Below, piece after piece: positions 35,290 through 43,634 of a DNA stretch of 64,000 bases. The position numbers were made by a program, and so were the translations under genes. Under the pieces are notes generated by a model that was given only the letters and a program-made list of their open reading frames with translations, was not told the origin of the DNA and ran no database searches. The stretch is from Candidatus Brachybacter algidus. Lineage in GTDB: Bacteria; Bacteroidota; Bacteroidia; Chitinophagales; Saprospiraceae. The stretch covers positions 434,001-498,000 of the forward strand of contig JADJSK010000002.1 in NCBI GenBank assembly GCA_016711705.1, in the 5' to 3' direction. Each line of letters begins with the position of its first letter. Within the stretch, counting starts at the first letter, position 1.

Positions 35290-35864
35290 ATGAAAAGTAT
35301 TTTAATTCGAATGAATTATTGAAGATGAGTTTCTTCATGTTCATGCTCTCTGCGACTTTTAGTGTGTTTGGTCAGGGGAAATATTTTACCAGAGAAGGAA
35401 ATGTCCAATTCAAATCTGAAGCGACTATGGAAAAAATTGAAGCAAAAAATAATAAAGTGAGTTCCGCTGTAGATTCTAAAACAGGAAAAGTTGAATTCGC
35501 TGTTTTGATCAAATCATTTCATTTTGAAAAAGCATTGATGCAGGAGCATTTCAATGAAAATTATATGGAATCGGATAAATTTCCAAAAGCAACTTTCGCC
35601 GGTACCATTACGAATCTGAGTGATATTAACTTTGGAAAGGATGGTTCATATAAAGCAACCGTTAAGGGTAAGATGACGATACATGGTGTGACAAAGGATG
35701 TGAGCAGTACAGGAACCATTAAGGTATCGAAGGGTGCTATCAACGTTACCAACTCTTTTAAAATACTAATCACCGATTATGGCATCGAAATACCATCTGT
35801 GGTGAAGGATAAAATATCTAAAGAAGTGGAAGTAGCAGTAAATTCTGATTACAAAGCAATGTAA
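35290..35864 (+). CDS. YceI-family periplasmic protein (start possibly frameshifted)
   Basis: The main body is a YceI/lipocalin-like domain that binds long isoprenoid or other lipid chains: KYFTREGNVQFKSEA, FAVLIKSFHFEKALMQEHFNE-like region, and ITIHGVTKDV-like GKMTIHGVTKDVSS. YceI proteins are about 170-190 residues. The unshifted frame reads from ATG 35325 (MSFFMFMLSATFSVFG, a short signal peptide). An ATG at 35290 would give a better leader (MKSILIRMNY) but needs one extra T near 35320, so the longer start is a guess. A strong terminator follows at 35904. Confidence 0.8.
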
Positions 35865-35903
35865 TAATTATTATATTTAATTTTACCAATCATTAATTAT
35901 ATA

Positions 35904-35965
35904 AGGCTATTGCATATCTTTATTATTGTACATTTAATAAAGAAATGCAATAGCCTATTTTTTTT
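35904..35965 (+). terminator. intrinsic terminator after YceI gene
   Basis: A perfect 12-bp stem AGGCTATTGCAT / ATGCAATAGCCT (35904-35915 with 35945-35956, loop 29 nt) is followed by a run of eight T at 35958-35965. It probably ends the transcript of the cytochrome/OB-fold/YceI genes. Confidence 0.75.
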
Positions 35966-35986
35966 AATTAACAGAATTAATTCCGA

Positions 35987-36892
35987 ATGAGGTCCAGTTA
36001 TACATTTTTAGTTTTTTTCGCTTGTCTGGTTATTTCTACTGCAATCTATGGTCAGGAAGACACAAGTTCTATGCTTTCCTTCATGGATGAAGAGGAGGCT
36101 CCTACTATAAATTACGCCAAAGCGAGCTTTAAAACCAATAGGATTATCAATTTGCATTCTATTGAAAACACTGCTCCAGGTGTTATGGATGTAAAAATTT
36201 CTCACAGATTTGGAATTATTAATCAGGGTGTTTACGATATTTTTGGTTTGGATGTGGCACAGATGAGGATCGGATATGACCTTGGTATTACAGACAGACT
36301 GTGTATAGGAGGTGGAAGATCCACGCTGGATAAGGCTTTTGATGGTTATGTCAAGTACAAGGTGTTGCGCCAGAGTTCCGGTAAGAGAAATATGCCAATT
36401 TCTGTTTCCTTAGTTGCAGGAATGGCATTGAAGACAATCAAATACTCAGAACCTGACAGAGTCAATTATTTCTGGTCAAGAGGTTATTATAATTTCCATT
36501 TGCTCCTAGCACGTAAGTTCTCAGAGGCATTTACACTGCAACTTACCCCTTCTATGGTGCATCGAAATCTTACAAAAACGAAGGCTGAAGTAAATGATGT
36601 TTTCGCTTTGGGAATCGGTGCTCGACAGAAAATAACAAAAAGACTGACTGTTAATTTAGAATATATTTATGTACTTCCTGATCAATTAGCAGAACAATAT
36701 GTAAATTCACTTTCAGTAGGTTTCGATCTCGAAACAGGTGGACATGTTTTTCAAATGCATTTTACTAATTCACAAGGCATGAATGAAAATGCATTTATCA
36801 CCGAAACGGTTAATAAGTGGGACAAATTTGAATTTAGATTTGGATTTAATTTATCCCGGGTTTTCACCTTGTGGGATCCGAAAAGAAGTTAA
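35987..36892 (+). CDS. DUF5777 beta-barrel outer membrane protein
   Basis: A 301-residue protein with a signal peptide (FLVFFACLVISTAIYGQ) and a DUF5777-type barrel: an acidic plug-like start (EDTSSMLSFMDEEEAP), then about ten amphipathic strands such as IINLHSIENTAPGVMDVKIS and GIGARQKITKRLTVNLEYIY. It ends HVFQMHFTNSQGMNEN then a strand with NKWDKFEFRFGFNLSRVF. The family's role is unknown; it often lies near YceI and cytochrome genes, as here. It is bounded by terminators on both sides. Confidence 0.78.
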   Translation: MRSSYTFLVFFACLVISTAIYGQEDTSSMLSFMDEEEAPTINYAKASFKTNRIINLHSIENTAPGVMDVKISHRFGIINQGVYDIFGLDVAQMRIGYDLGITDRLCIGGGRSTLDKAFDGYVKYKVLRQSSGKRNMPISVSLVAGMALKTIKYSEPDRVNYFWSRGYYNFHLLLARKFSEAFTLQLTPSMVHRNLTKTKAEVNDVFALGIGARQKITKRLTVNLEYIYVLPDQLAEQYVNSLSVGFDLETGGHVFQMHFTNSQGMNENAFITETVNKWDKFEFRFGFNLSRVFTLWDPKRS

Positions 36893-36937
36893 AATAGGAA
36901 AACCCATGGACAAAGGTCCTGGTAAACGTTTTTTATG

Positions 36938-36991
36938 AAGATTCTGATTGACTTCTAATTATCTACCTTGGTCATCAGAATCTTTTTTTTT
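36938..36991 (+). terminator. intrinsic terminator after DUF5777 gene
   Basis: Stem AAGATTCTGAT at 36938-36948 pairs with ATCAGAATCTT at 36974-36984, followed by a T run to 36991. It lies about 46 bp after the DUF5777 stop codon. Confidence 0.7.
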
Positions 36992-37002
36992 GTTAACTTT
37001 TT

Positions 37003-37120
37003 GTCTGAATCACGGATGATACGGATTGCAGGGATGACACTGATTATTTATATGAACATTCCGTGGAATCCTTTAACCCTTTTAATCCCTGCCTTTGTTG
37101 GCAGGCAAGCGTGATTCTAA
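37003..37120. repeat. palindromic GAATCAC repeat, second copy
   Basis: Inverted arms beginning GTCTGAATCACGGATG (left, 37003) and ending GTGATTCTAAATTAAT (right). A hairpin GCCTTTGTTGGCAGGC lies within the right arm. The same arm family flanks the kinase remnant at 2138-2326. The repeat fills much of the gap before the peroxidase gene. Confidence 0.55.
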
Positions 37121-37200
37121 ATTAATTTAGCAATTTTTTTTTCTTTTCTAATAACAACTTGGCGTCCTTCGCGCATCTTTGCCTCTTTGCGTGAACCACT

Positions 37201-38136
37201 TTAATCACTCAGCGCATTCAGAAATGCCTCAAGATCCACTTTTTGCTCCTCAGTCAGGTTCAAAGGTTTCCTGAGACGCGCATCAGTATTGATAGAATTT
37301 GGAATAAAACTATCAGGATTATTATAATATTCAATGACTTCTCTGAGTGTCGAAAACATGCCATTGTGCATATATGGTGCAGTCTTAATGATGTTGCGAA
37401 GTCCCGGAACTTTAAACTTACCCATATCTTCAGCCTTACCCGTGATGCCTCCTAAACCTTTGTCATTGAGGTCTATTCCATTATAAATGCCGATATTGAC
37501 CATTTCATCTACAGTAAAATCAGGACCGAAATGGCACTCAAAGCAATTAGCCTCCTCCATGAATATATCTCTACCCCTGATAGCTGAAGCACTGATAGCC
37601 TTATCATCACCTTCAGCATAACGATCCCATGCTGTGAAGGTGCTTTCTAAAGTCCTTTCATAGGAAGCAATGGCAGAAGCCAAAGTGGTTTTATCCGCTT
37701 TTTTACGGTATATTTTCTTAAAAGCTTTTTTATAAAAAGGATCCGCATTAAGTCTTTTATATGCCTCTAACAACGAAAGATTCATTTCATCGTGATTCTC
37801 AATAGGCATCAATGCTTGCTCTTCAAGTGTCGTGGCTCGTCCATCCCAGAAATATTTATTTCTAGCTAGCACATTTTTAACAGTTGGTGTATTACGTTTT
37901 GTTTTGATGGAGTCAATACCAAAGCTGAATGTTACATTATCAGCAAATCCGTATGCCTCTTTATGACATGTAGCACAACTGATTTTTTTGTTTTGAGATA
38001 GAATAGGGTCGAAGAATAACAATTTTCCTAGCTCTGCTTCAGAAACAGGCATAGGGTTTTTATCCTGAAATGAGCTCAGCCCAAGAATAGAAGCTAATAT
38101 TGGAATAATTATTAAAGCGGAGTAATACGACTTCAT
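37201..38136 (-). CDS. diheme cytochrome c peroxidase
   Basis: A 311-residue secreted protein with a signal peptide (LIIIPILASILGLSS) and two heme motifs, CATCH (Cys54-His58) and CFECH (Cys198-His202). Conserved pieces are LGKLLFFDPILSQNKKISC, RNTPTVKNVL, FWDGRA and APYMHNGMFSTLREVIEYYN. It is of the MauG/CcpA type, which reduces H2O2 with electrons from periplasmic donors. It could also oxidise a cofactor substrate as MauG does, but there is no mau gene nearby. It lies 8 bp from rpoN on the same strand, so the two may share a transcript. Confidence 0.88.
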   Translation of the reverse strand: MKSYYSALIIIPILASILGLSSFQDKNPMPVSEAELGKLLFFDPILSQNKKISCATCHKEAYGFADNVTFSFGIDSIKTKRNTPTVKNVLARNKYFWDGRATTLEEQALMPIENHDEMNLSLLEAYKRLNADPFYKKAFKKIYRKKADKTTLASAIASYERTLESTFTAWDRYAEGDDKAISASAIRGRDIFMEEANCFECHFGPDFTVDEMVNIGIYNGIDLNDKGLGGITGKAEDMGKFKVPGLRNIIKTAPYMHNGMFSTLREVIEYYNNPDSFIPNSINTDARLRKPLNLTEEQKVDLEAFLNALSD

Positions 38137-38144
38137 CTACAAAT

Positions 38145-39635
38145 TTACATTTCTCTGCGCAGACGTGCAACAGGAATATTCATTTTTTCACGATATTTAG
38201 AAATAGTTCTTCGGCTTAATGAAATGCCATTTTTATCCAATAGCTCCATTAGCGCTTCATCGCTAAGAGGGTTTGTCTTGTCTTCTTCATCAATGATGTT
38301 GGACAGCATTTTTTTGACTTCGACAGTTGTTACGTCATCTCCGTCATTATTCTGGACTTTATCACTGAAAAATTCTTTTAATAATTTCGTGCCAAATTCC
38401 GTCTGAACATACTTACTGTTAGCTACCCTTGAAACCGTAGAAATATCAACTTCGATTTTCTCTGCTATATCTTTGAGTATCATTGGTTTCAAATATCTGG
38501 TATCACCAGTGAGAAAGTAGTCGTATTGCATCATCATGATGGCGTGCATCGTATTGTACAAGGTACTTTGTCTTTTTAATATCGAATCAATGAATGTTTG
38601 TGCAGCTTCGATCTTTTGTTTGACGAACATAGCGGTTTCACGTTCTTCTTTCGATAATTTACCACTTTGCCTTTTTCTTTTCAGGTTGCGAACCATGTTT
38701 TTATAACCTTCACTAATGTGCAGATCAGGTGAATTACGACTATTAACGGACATCTCCAATTCACCATCTCGATTTGTAATAGTAAAATCAGGTTCAATAT
38801 ATTGCACCACCAGTGCATCGTTATCTACATAGCCTCCACCGGGTTTCGGATTTAATTTGAGGATTTCGTCATAGGCGGATTTAAGATCTTCCTCATCGAC
38901 GTTAAGATTTTGGGCCAACTTGGAAAAATGTTTTTTTGCAAATTCATTGAAATAATCGCGAAGAATGATCTCGGCTATTTTCAAGTCCTTAATTCGGAAT
39001 TCATCCAGCTTTTCAGGTTCTTTAAGTTTGCCTTGAACTTGCAACAACAGTGCTTCCTGCAGGTTTCTAGCGCCTATTCCTTTTGGGTCGAATTGTTGGA
39101 TAATAGCAAGTATTTTTAGCACTTGCTGCTCTTCGATCTGAAGATTCATGCTGAAGAGTAAGTCATCCGTGATGGAGATAGGTTCTCTTCTCAGATAGCC
39201 ATCTTCATCTATGCTGCCGATGATTTGTTTGCCGATGATTCTATCCAAATCTGTCGGGAGGTCGACGAGATTTAATTGTCGCTCGAGGTAGTCCTGAAGG
39301 TTACTGTCATTAGAGGCTATTTGTCGGGTGGGTTTGTCTTCTTGCTGATAGCCGTCGGAGGCGGATCTGTAAGTTTGGTCTTCTTCACCATACTCGGGAA
39401 AGTAGTCTTCAAAATCAACGGAGTTGTCATCTTTCTCGTGATCGTCAGCTTCTTTGTATTCATTTTCCTCATTATTGGAATCGGTATTTCCTTCTTCCAG
39501 AGCCGGGTTGGATTCGATTTCCTCCTTAATTCTTTGTTCGAGTTCGAAGGTAGGAACCTGCAATAGCTTCATCAGTTGAATCTGTCGGGGCGACATTTTC
39601 TGTGAGAACTTTTGACTAAGCGATTGACTGATCAT
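38145..39635 (-). CDS. rpoN: RNA polymerase sigma-54 factor
   Basis: A 496-residue sigma factor of the RpoN family. The N-terminal activator-interacting region has QSLSQKFSQKMSPRQIQL and LLQVPTFELEQRI; an acidic stretch (NTDSNNEENEYKEADDHEKDD region) follows; then the core-binding and DNA-binding parts with EIDISTVSRVANSKYVQTEFG-like HTH (VDISTVSRVANSKY) and the RpoN box SRRTISKYREKMNIP. It recruits RNA polymerase to -24/-12 promoters needing an enhancer-binding activator. No such activator gene is in this window. The diheme peroxidase follows it by 8 bp. Confidence 0.95.
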   Translation of the reverse strand: MISQSLSQKFSQKMSPRQIQLMKLLQVPTFELEQRIKEEIESNPALEEGNTDSNNEENEYKEADDHEKDDNSVDFEDYFPEYGEEDQTYRSASDGYQQEDKPTRQIASNDSNLQDYLERQLNLVDLPTDLDRIIGKQIIGSIDEDGYLRREPISITDDLLFSMNLQIEEQQVLKILAIIQQFDPKGIGARNLQEALLLQVQGKLKEPEKLDEFRIKDLKIAEIILRDYFNEFAKKHFSKLAQNLNVDEEDLKSAYDEILKLNPKPGGGYVDNDALVVQYIEPDFTITNRDGELEMSVNSRNSPDLHISEGYKNMVRNLKRKRQSGKLSKEERETAMFVKQKIEAAQTFIDSILKRQSTLYNTMHAIMMMQYDYFLTGDTRYLKPMILKDIAEKIEVDISTVSRVANSKYVQTEFGTKLLKEFFSDKVQNNDGDDVTTVEVKKMLSNIIDEEDKTNPLSDEALMELLDKNGISLSRRTISKYREKMNIPVARLRREM

Positions 39636-39743
39636 TAAATGATGTATTGTTTAAAAGAGGTGTAAAGTTATAAAAACATTAAACATTTTCATAATATATC
39701 TTTTTGAGAAGAAAAAGAATAATAGATTTTTGCTTTATGTTTT

Positions 39744-39778
39744 CCACCAACTAAAGTTGGAGGGAATTGAACGCGAAG
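39744..39778 (-). repeat. REP-like repeat, CCAACTAAAGTTGG family
   Basis: One minus-oriented copy of the family seen at 27576-27894 and 19408-19440, with GAACGCGAAG as its end. Lies in the 612-bp gap upstream of the aminopeptidase gene. Confidence 0.65.
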
Positions 39779-39856
39779 AGGATGATTGTGTATAAAATTT
39801 AGAGATCTGCAAAATTGATGATATTTTGCTAAACGTAAAAACTAAGGAATTATAAA

Positions 39857-40074
39857 GTGTGTATAGCAAAATGCACAAAGCCGAAAAAGAAATGACTTAG
39901 CACATAAAGATTCCTCGCTTCGCTCGGAAAGACGTCGTATCGCTGGGATGGGGGTATAAAATGGGGTGGCACAGCCACACCATTTTATACCCCCTCAGGA
40001 CAAGAATTCTGTCATTCCGACCTAAGGGAGGAATCTACAGAATAAAAGTCAACTACTATATTAGCATCCATCTT
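39857..40074. mobile_element. hairpin element copy 2 (MITE-like)
   Basis: Second copy of the element at 29507-29722, same orientation. The inner stem begins GGGGTATAAAATGGGGTGGC, loop ACA, with one mismatch in the opposite arm. The outer arms (39909 onward and to 40035) and flanks GTGTGTATA and CATCTT are kept. No gene in it. The rest of the gap to 40247 has a short CAAACCC/CAAATTC 7-nt unit run at 40095-40115. Confidence 0.75.
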
Positions 40075-40247
40075 GAACATTGATCCATCTTTCGCAAACC
40101 CCAAACCCCAAATTCCATATAAATTTGATTTTTAGCCCCACCAACCTTTCCTTCGTCGAACTTTTTCAGCTTTCACTACCTTTTACAAAAATTCAATTTA
40201 TATTTGAAGCATTATACCTTCTTTCTAATACCAAATCTTAAAGATCC

Positions 40248-42029
40248 ATGAACACAAACGATAAACTGAAAGCAGTAAGAGCAGAAATGATGAAACAAGG
40301 CGTCGACGCCATCATAGTTCCTACCGGTGATCCACACCAAAATGAATACCTGCCGGAATTTTACAAGTCCAGAGCTTGGGTCTCAGGATTTTCTGGTTCA
40401 GCCGGGACAGTCGTCATCACAATGGATCATGCAGGGCTTTGGACGGATTCAAGATATTTTCTACAAGCTGAAATGCAATTGGCAGATTCAGAATTTGTGC
40501 TTCATAAATTGATCGTGCAGGGAGCTCCTGAATTTGCAGAGTGGCTCCAGAAAAATTTAGGGCATGGCAAAACTATAGGATTTGATTCCCGGGTCATGGC
40601 ACTTGGCACCGCCTCAAATCTTATCGAAAGATTTGAAAAAGCAGGATTTAATGTAAATACTGAAGCTGATCCAATTGGAAATGCCTGGACTAACCGTCCA
40701 GCTATTTCTGCAGCAATGGTCTTTGAGCATGATCAATCATATGCAGGATTGAGCAGAATGCAGAAGATTTCTATGATTAGAAAAGAAATGCTAGGTTATG
40801 GTGCTGACTATTTCCTCGTCACTGCGCTTGACGATATTGGATGGCTTTTAAATCTTAGAGGCAGAGACATCGAATGCAATCCAGTATTCATATCTTATGT
40901 ACTTATCAGCCCTGAAAAGGTGTATTTATTTGTTGATCCAAATAAAATAAGTCCGGAACTAGAGGCAACTTTGCTAGCGGACAATATTAAAATTAAAGAT
41001 TATGGCAGTATTGATCATTATTTGGCAGAGATCCAATCATCCAGTTCTATTCTAATCAGTCCTAATTCTATCTCCTTCAATCTTTTTCAAAAAATAAATA
41101 CGCACAACATTATCCAGAAGGACTCACCTGTTATGATTGCTAAATCTATCAAAAACGAGATAGAACAAGGTCATATCAGACGATCTATGGTCAAAGATGG
41201 CATCGCATTGACTCATTTTTTTATGTGGCTTGAAAAAGAACTCGCCGCTGGAAATGATCATACAGAATACGATCTTGCTCAGCAACTCATTCATTTCAGA
41301 AGTCAGCAAGAAGGATACTATGGCGAAAGTTTTGACGCCATCATAGGATATAATGGAAATGGCGCCATTATTCACTACAAACCTGAAAAGGAAACTGCAG
41401 CTGTCATTAAACCGAATGGTGTTTTATTGGTGGATTCAGGTGGACAATACCTGGATGGAACTACCGACATCACCAGGACTATTGCGCTCAGCGAACCGAC
41501 GGCATTGATTAAAGACCATTACACAAGAGTCTTGAAAGGACACATCGGTATTGCTACAGCGATCTTTCCTAAAGGAACACGCGGAATACAATTAGACATT
41601 CTGGCACGCCAATTTCTTTGGGAAAAACTCATCACGTACAATCATGGCACCGGACATGGTGTTGGATTTTTTATGAATGTACACGAGCCACCTCAGGGCA
41701 TTACAAATGCATTAGGTGAACGAGGAGTAACTCCGATCGCTGTCGGAACTTTTACCTCCAATGAACCTGGTTTTTACCTGGAAGGAAGTCATGGCATCCG
41801 CATTGAAAATCTTGTCCTTTGTCATCCTATGCCGCAAAACAATGATTTTTTGTATTTCGAAACAGTGACTTTATTTCCAATTGACAAGACCATGATTGAT
41901 ATGAGTATTATGACTCCGGGCGAGATCAATTGGCTGAATAATTATCATGCCAAAGTTTACAATGAATTCATCCCTTTCCTTGATGAAGAAAGTAAAAAAT
42001 GGCTTCAAGAGAAATGTTCTCCGCTGTAA
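40248..42029 (+). CDS. Xaa-Pro aminopeptidase (M24 family)
   Basis: A 593-residue M24B metallopeptidase with two creatinase-like N-terminal domains and a C-terminal pita-bread domain. Dinuclear metal ligands fall in DSGGQYLDGTTDITRT (two Asp), the GTGHGVGFFMNVHEPP stretch (His) and SNEPGFYLEGSHGIRIEN (two Glu). It removes N-terminal residues before proline, in the cytoplasm. The size matches the long, eukaryote-like form (APP1 type) common in Bacteroidota. It converges directly on the YihY gene with a single base gap. Confidence 0.94.
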   Translation: MNTNDKLKAVRAEMMKQGVDAIIVPTGDPHQNEYLPEFYKSRAWVSGFSGSAGTVVITMDHAGLWTDSRYFLQAEMQLADSEFVLHKLIVQGAPEFAEWLQKNLGHGKTIGFDSRVMALGTASNLIERFEKAGFNVNTEADPIGNAWTNRPAISAAMVFEHDQSYAGLSRMQKISMIRKEMLGYGADYFLVTALDDIGWLLNLRGRDIECNPVFISYVLISPEKVYLFVDPNKISPELEATLLADNIKIKDYGSIDHYLAEIQSSSSILISPNSISFNLFQKINTHNIIQKDSPVMIAKSIKNEIEQGHIRRSMVKDGIALTHFFMWLEKELAAGNDHTEYDLAQQLIHFRSQQEGYYGESFDAIIGYNGNGAIIHYKPEKETAAVIKPNGVLLVDSGGQYLDGTTDITRTIALSEPTALIKDHYTRVLKGHIGIATAIFPKGTRGIQLDILARQFLWEKLITYNHGTGHGVGFFMNVHEPPQGITNALGERGVTPIAVGTFTSNEPGFYLEGSHGIRIENLVLCHPMPQNNDFLYFETVTLFPIDKTMIDMSIMTPGEINWLNNYHAKVYNEFIPFLDEESKKWLQEKCSPL

Positions 42030-42917
42030 TTAAGTCTTTCTTTTACGTGGCAACCGCATCACGATTAGGTTGAGTTCGTAACCAATGAATATCAGGAACA
42101 TATTGGTCTGTAGCCAGATCATGAGGGCAATTATAGTACCGAGGGATCCGTATATTTTGTTGTAATTAGCAAAATTATTGACGAAATAACTGATCAGTAA
42201 AGAATCGATTATACACAGGAAGGTCGTCAAAAAGGTTCCAAATGAAAAGAAGGGAATTTTCTTTTTGATGGAAGGCCCCAGCCTATAGATTAGTGTCAAT
42301 AGCCCATACATGAGTATAAATACAGGCAACCATCGAGCGGCGAGTATGAGACCTTTGGTAATATAATCTATGGTGACATACATTCCGACCAATTTCAAGA
42401 TCTGATTGGCCAATACGAAGGCGATCACGGTCACCACTAGCAATAAGAACATCAGGAATGTTAAGAATATAGCTTTCATTCTTTTTTTGAACCAATGGAT
42501 CTCTTTAAGTTTTGCCAGTTCTGATTGGTCAAATGCTCTAATAAGATTCATCACACCATTCGATGCAAAGAAAATTGCCACAATAAAACCCAGGGATAGT
42601 AAGCCACCACGAGGCTTGATCGTATCTTCTATGAGGCTGAATAATGTCATCTCTACACTAGTTGGTAATAAGTTGCCAATTGAGGCCTTAAGGAGATCTA
42701 CGGCGTTATCAACGTGAAAAAATGGTAAAAGAGTTAACAGGAAGATGGTAAAAGGAAACGACGCAAGCATGAAGTTGAAGGAGATTGCATTTGCTCTTAA
42801 CGGTATTTTTGACTTTTTCAAATGCACCATTAATTCACCTGCAACTCGAAATATACTTCTGCCTTTAAGTCCTACTATGGTGTGCCTTTTGGACCAGTCA
42901 ACCAGTTCGTGATACAC
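42030..42917 (-). CDS. YihY/BrkB-family membrane protein
   Basis: A 295-residue membrane protein with about six helices and family-typical AISFNFMLASFPFTIFLLTL, SLGFIVAIFFASNGVMNLIRAF, SFGTFLTTFLCIIDSLLISYFV and YNKIYGSLGTIIALMIWLQ segments. YihY/BrkB proteins are widespread, and some are called ribonuclease BN in old annotations; that label is wrong for this membrane family. Function unknown, perhaps transport. The gene ends at the base after the aminopeptidase stop. Confidence 0.88.
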   Translation of the reverse strand: MYHELVDWSKRHTIVGLKGRSIFRVAGELMVHLKKSKIPLRANAISFNFMLASFPFTIFLLTLLPFFHVDNAVDLLKASIGNLLPTSVEMTLFSLIEDTIKPRGGLLSLGFIVAIFFASNGVMNLIRAFDQSELAKLKEIHWFKKRMKAIFLTFLMFLLLVVTVIAFVLANQILKLVGMYVTIDYITKGLILAARWLPVFILMYGLLTLIYRLGPSIKKKIPFFSFGTFLTTFLCIIDSLLISYFVNNFANYNKIYGSLGTIIALMIWLQTNMFLIFIGYELNLIVMRLPRKRKT

Positions 42918-42965
42918 GGTATTTTGCTCTAAAAAGACTTCAAACCAAGTTTTTTACTTCGGAAC

Positions 42966-43374
42966 CTAAACATAATATTCCTTCATTTTCTCTAATAATT
43001 GTTCCGGGACGTCTACCCTCTTTTTGGTATTTATGTTTACAAAACACAAAGTTATCTTTCCTTTGTTGACAAGCTTGTTTTTTTCGTTGTAAATTGAAGA
43101 TTCAAACACTATCTCCCGACCAGGTATTTGAGGTATAGTAGTCACCATTGTCAATAGTTCATCGTAGAATGCAGGTCTTAAGAATTCAATTTCCATCTTC
43201 ATCACAGGCATCATTACCCCATTCTGCCTCCATTTTGGCATAACTTAATCCCAATGATCTCATTGCCTCCACTCTTCCGACTTCATAATATTGGGCATAA
43301 TTGCCATAGTACACATATGCCATCTGATCAGTCTCTGCATATCTTACTCTCAGTTGGTGCGTGTGTTCGAACAT
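42966..43374 (-). pseudogene. 4HBT acyl-CoA thioesterase, frameshifted
   Basis: Two adjoining frames form one thioesterase of the hotdog (4HBT/YbgC) family. The N-terminal part (43374 to about 43217) has YAETDQMAYVYYGNYAQYYE with the catalytic Asp; the C-terminal part continues as MMPVMKMEIEFLRPAFYDEL. The join is a G4 run (CCCC on the plus strand, 43217-43220); adding two G restores 136 residues, with WGVMMPV across the join. Thus it may be a sequencing/assembly error rather than true decay. Family members cleave acyl-CoA thioesters in the cytoplasm. It follows the YihY gene on the same strand, 48 bp upstream. Confidence 0.8.
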
Positions 43375-43587
43375 GTAATTCTATTAGTTTCTAAAGTTTT
43401 AGTAGTTAACATTAATTCCAAATGTTGGTGTAAAAAATCCAGAATTAATATTTTGTTGTTATTTAGTCTTGTGATATAAGCATATTATAAAATTTATATC
43501 TAATGCATAAAAATTTACTTAACGGAAATAGGTTTGACCATTTTAAGCAAGTCTCTTATTTAAATTTATCTCTTCTAATATTTAGAA

Positions 43588-43632
43588 ACGACAAACATCA
43601 AACATCAAACTCCAAACATTCAAACAACTTCA
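43588..43632. repeat. CAAAC-type heptanucleotide repeat
   Basis: About five units of 7 nt, CAAACAT, CAAACTC, CAAACAT and so on, just before the arginine deiminase stop. The same CAAAC units with period 7 occur at 47789-47816 and, in reverse, at 59906-59963. The rest of the gap from 43375 is AT-rich with no recognised element. Confidence 0.7.
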
Positions 43633-43634
43633 CA

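Noticed and set aside
42966..43374. Two separate small genes for a thioesterase region.
   Set aside because: Together they give one complete 4HBT domain with a two-base gap in a G run; neither half alone is a full domain.
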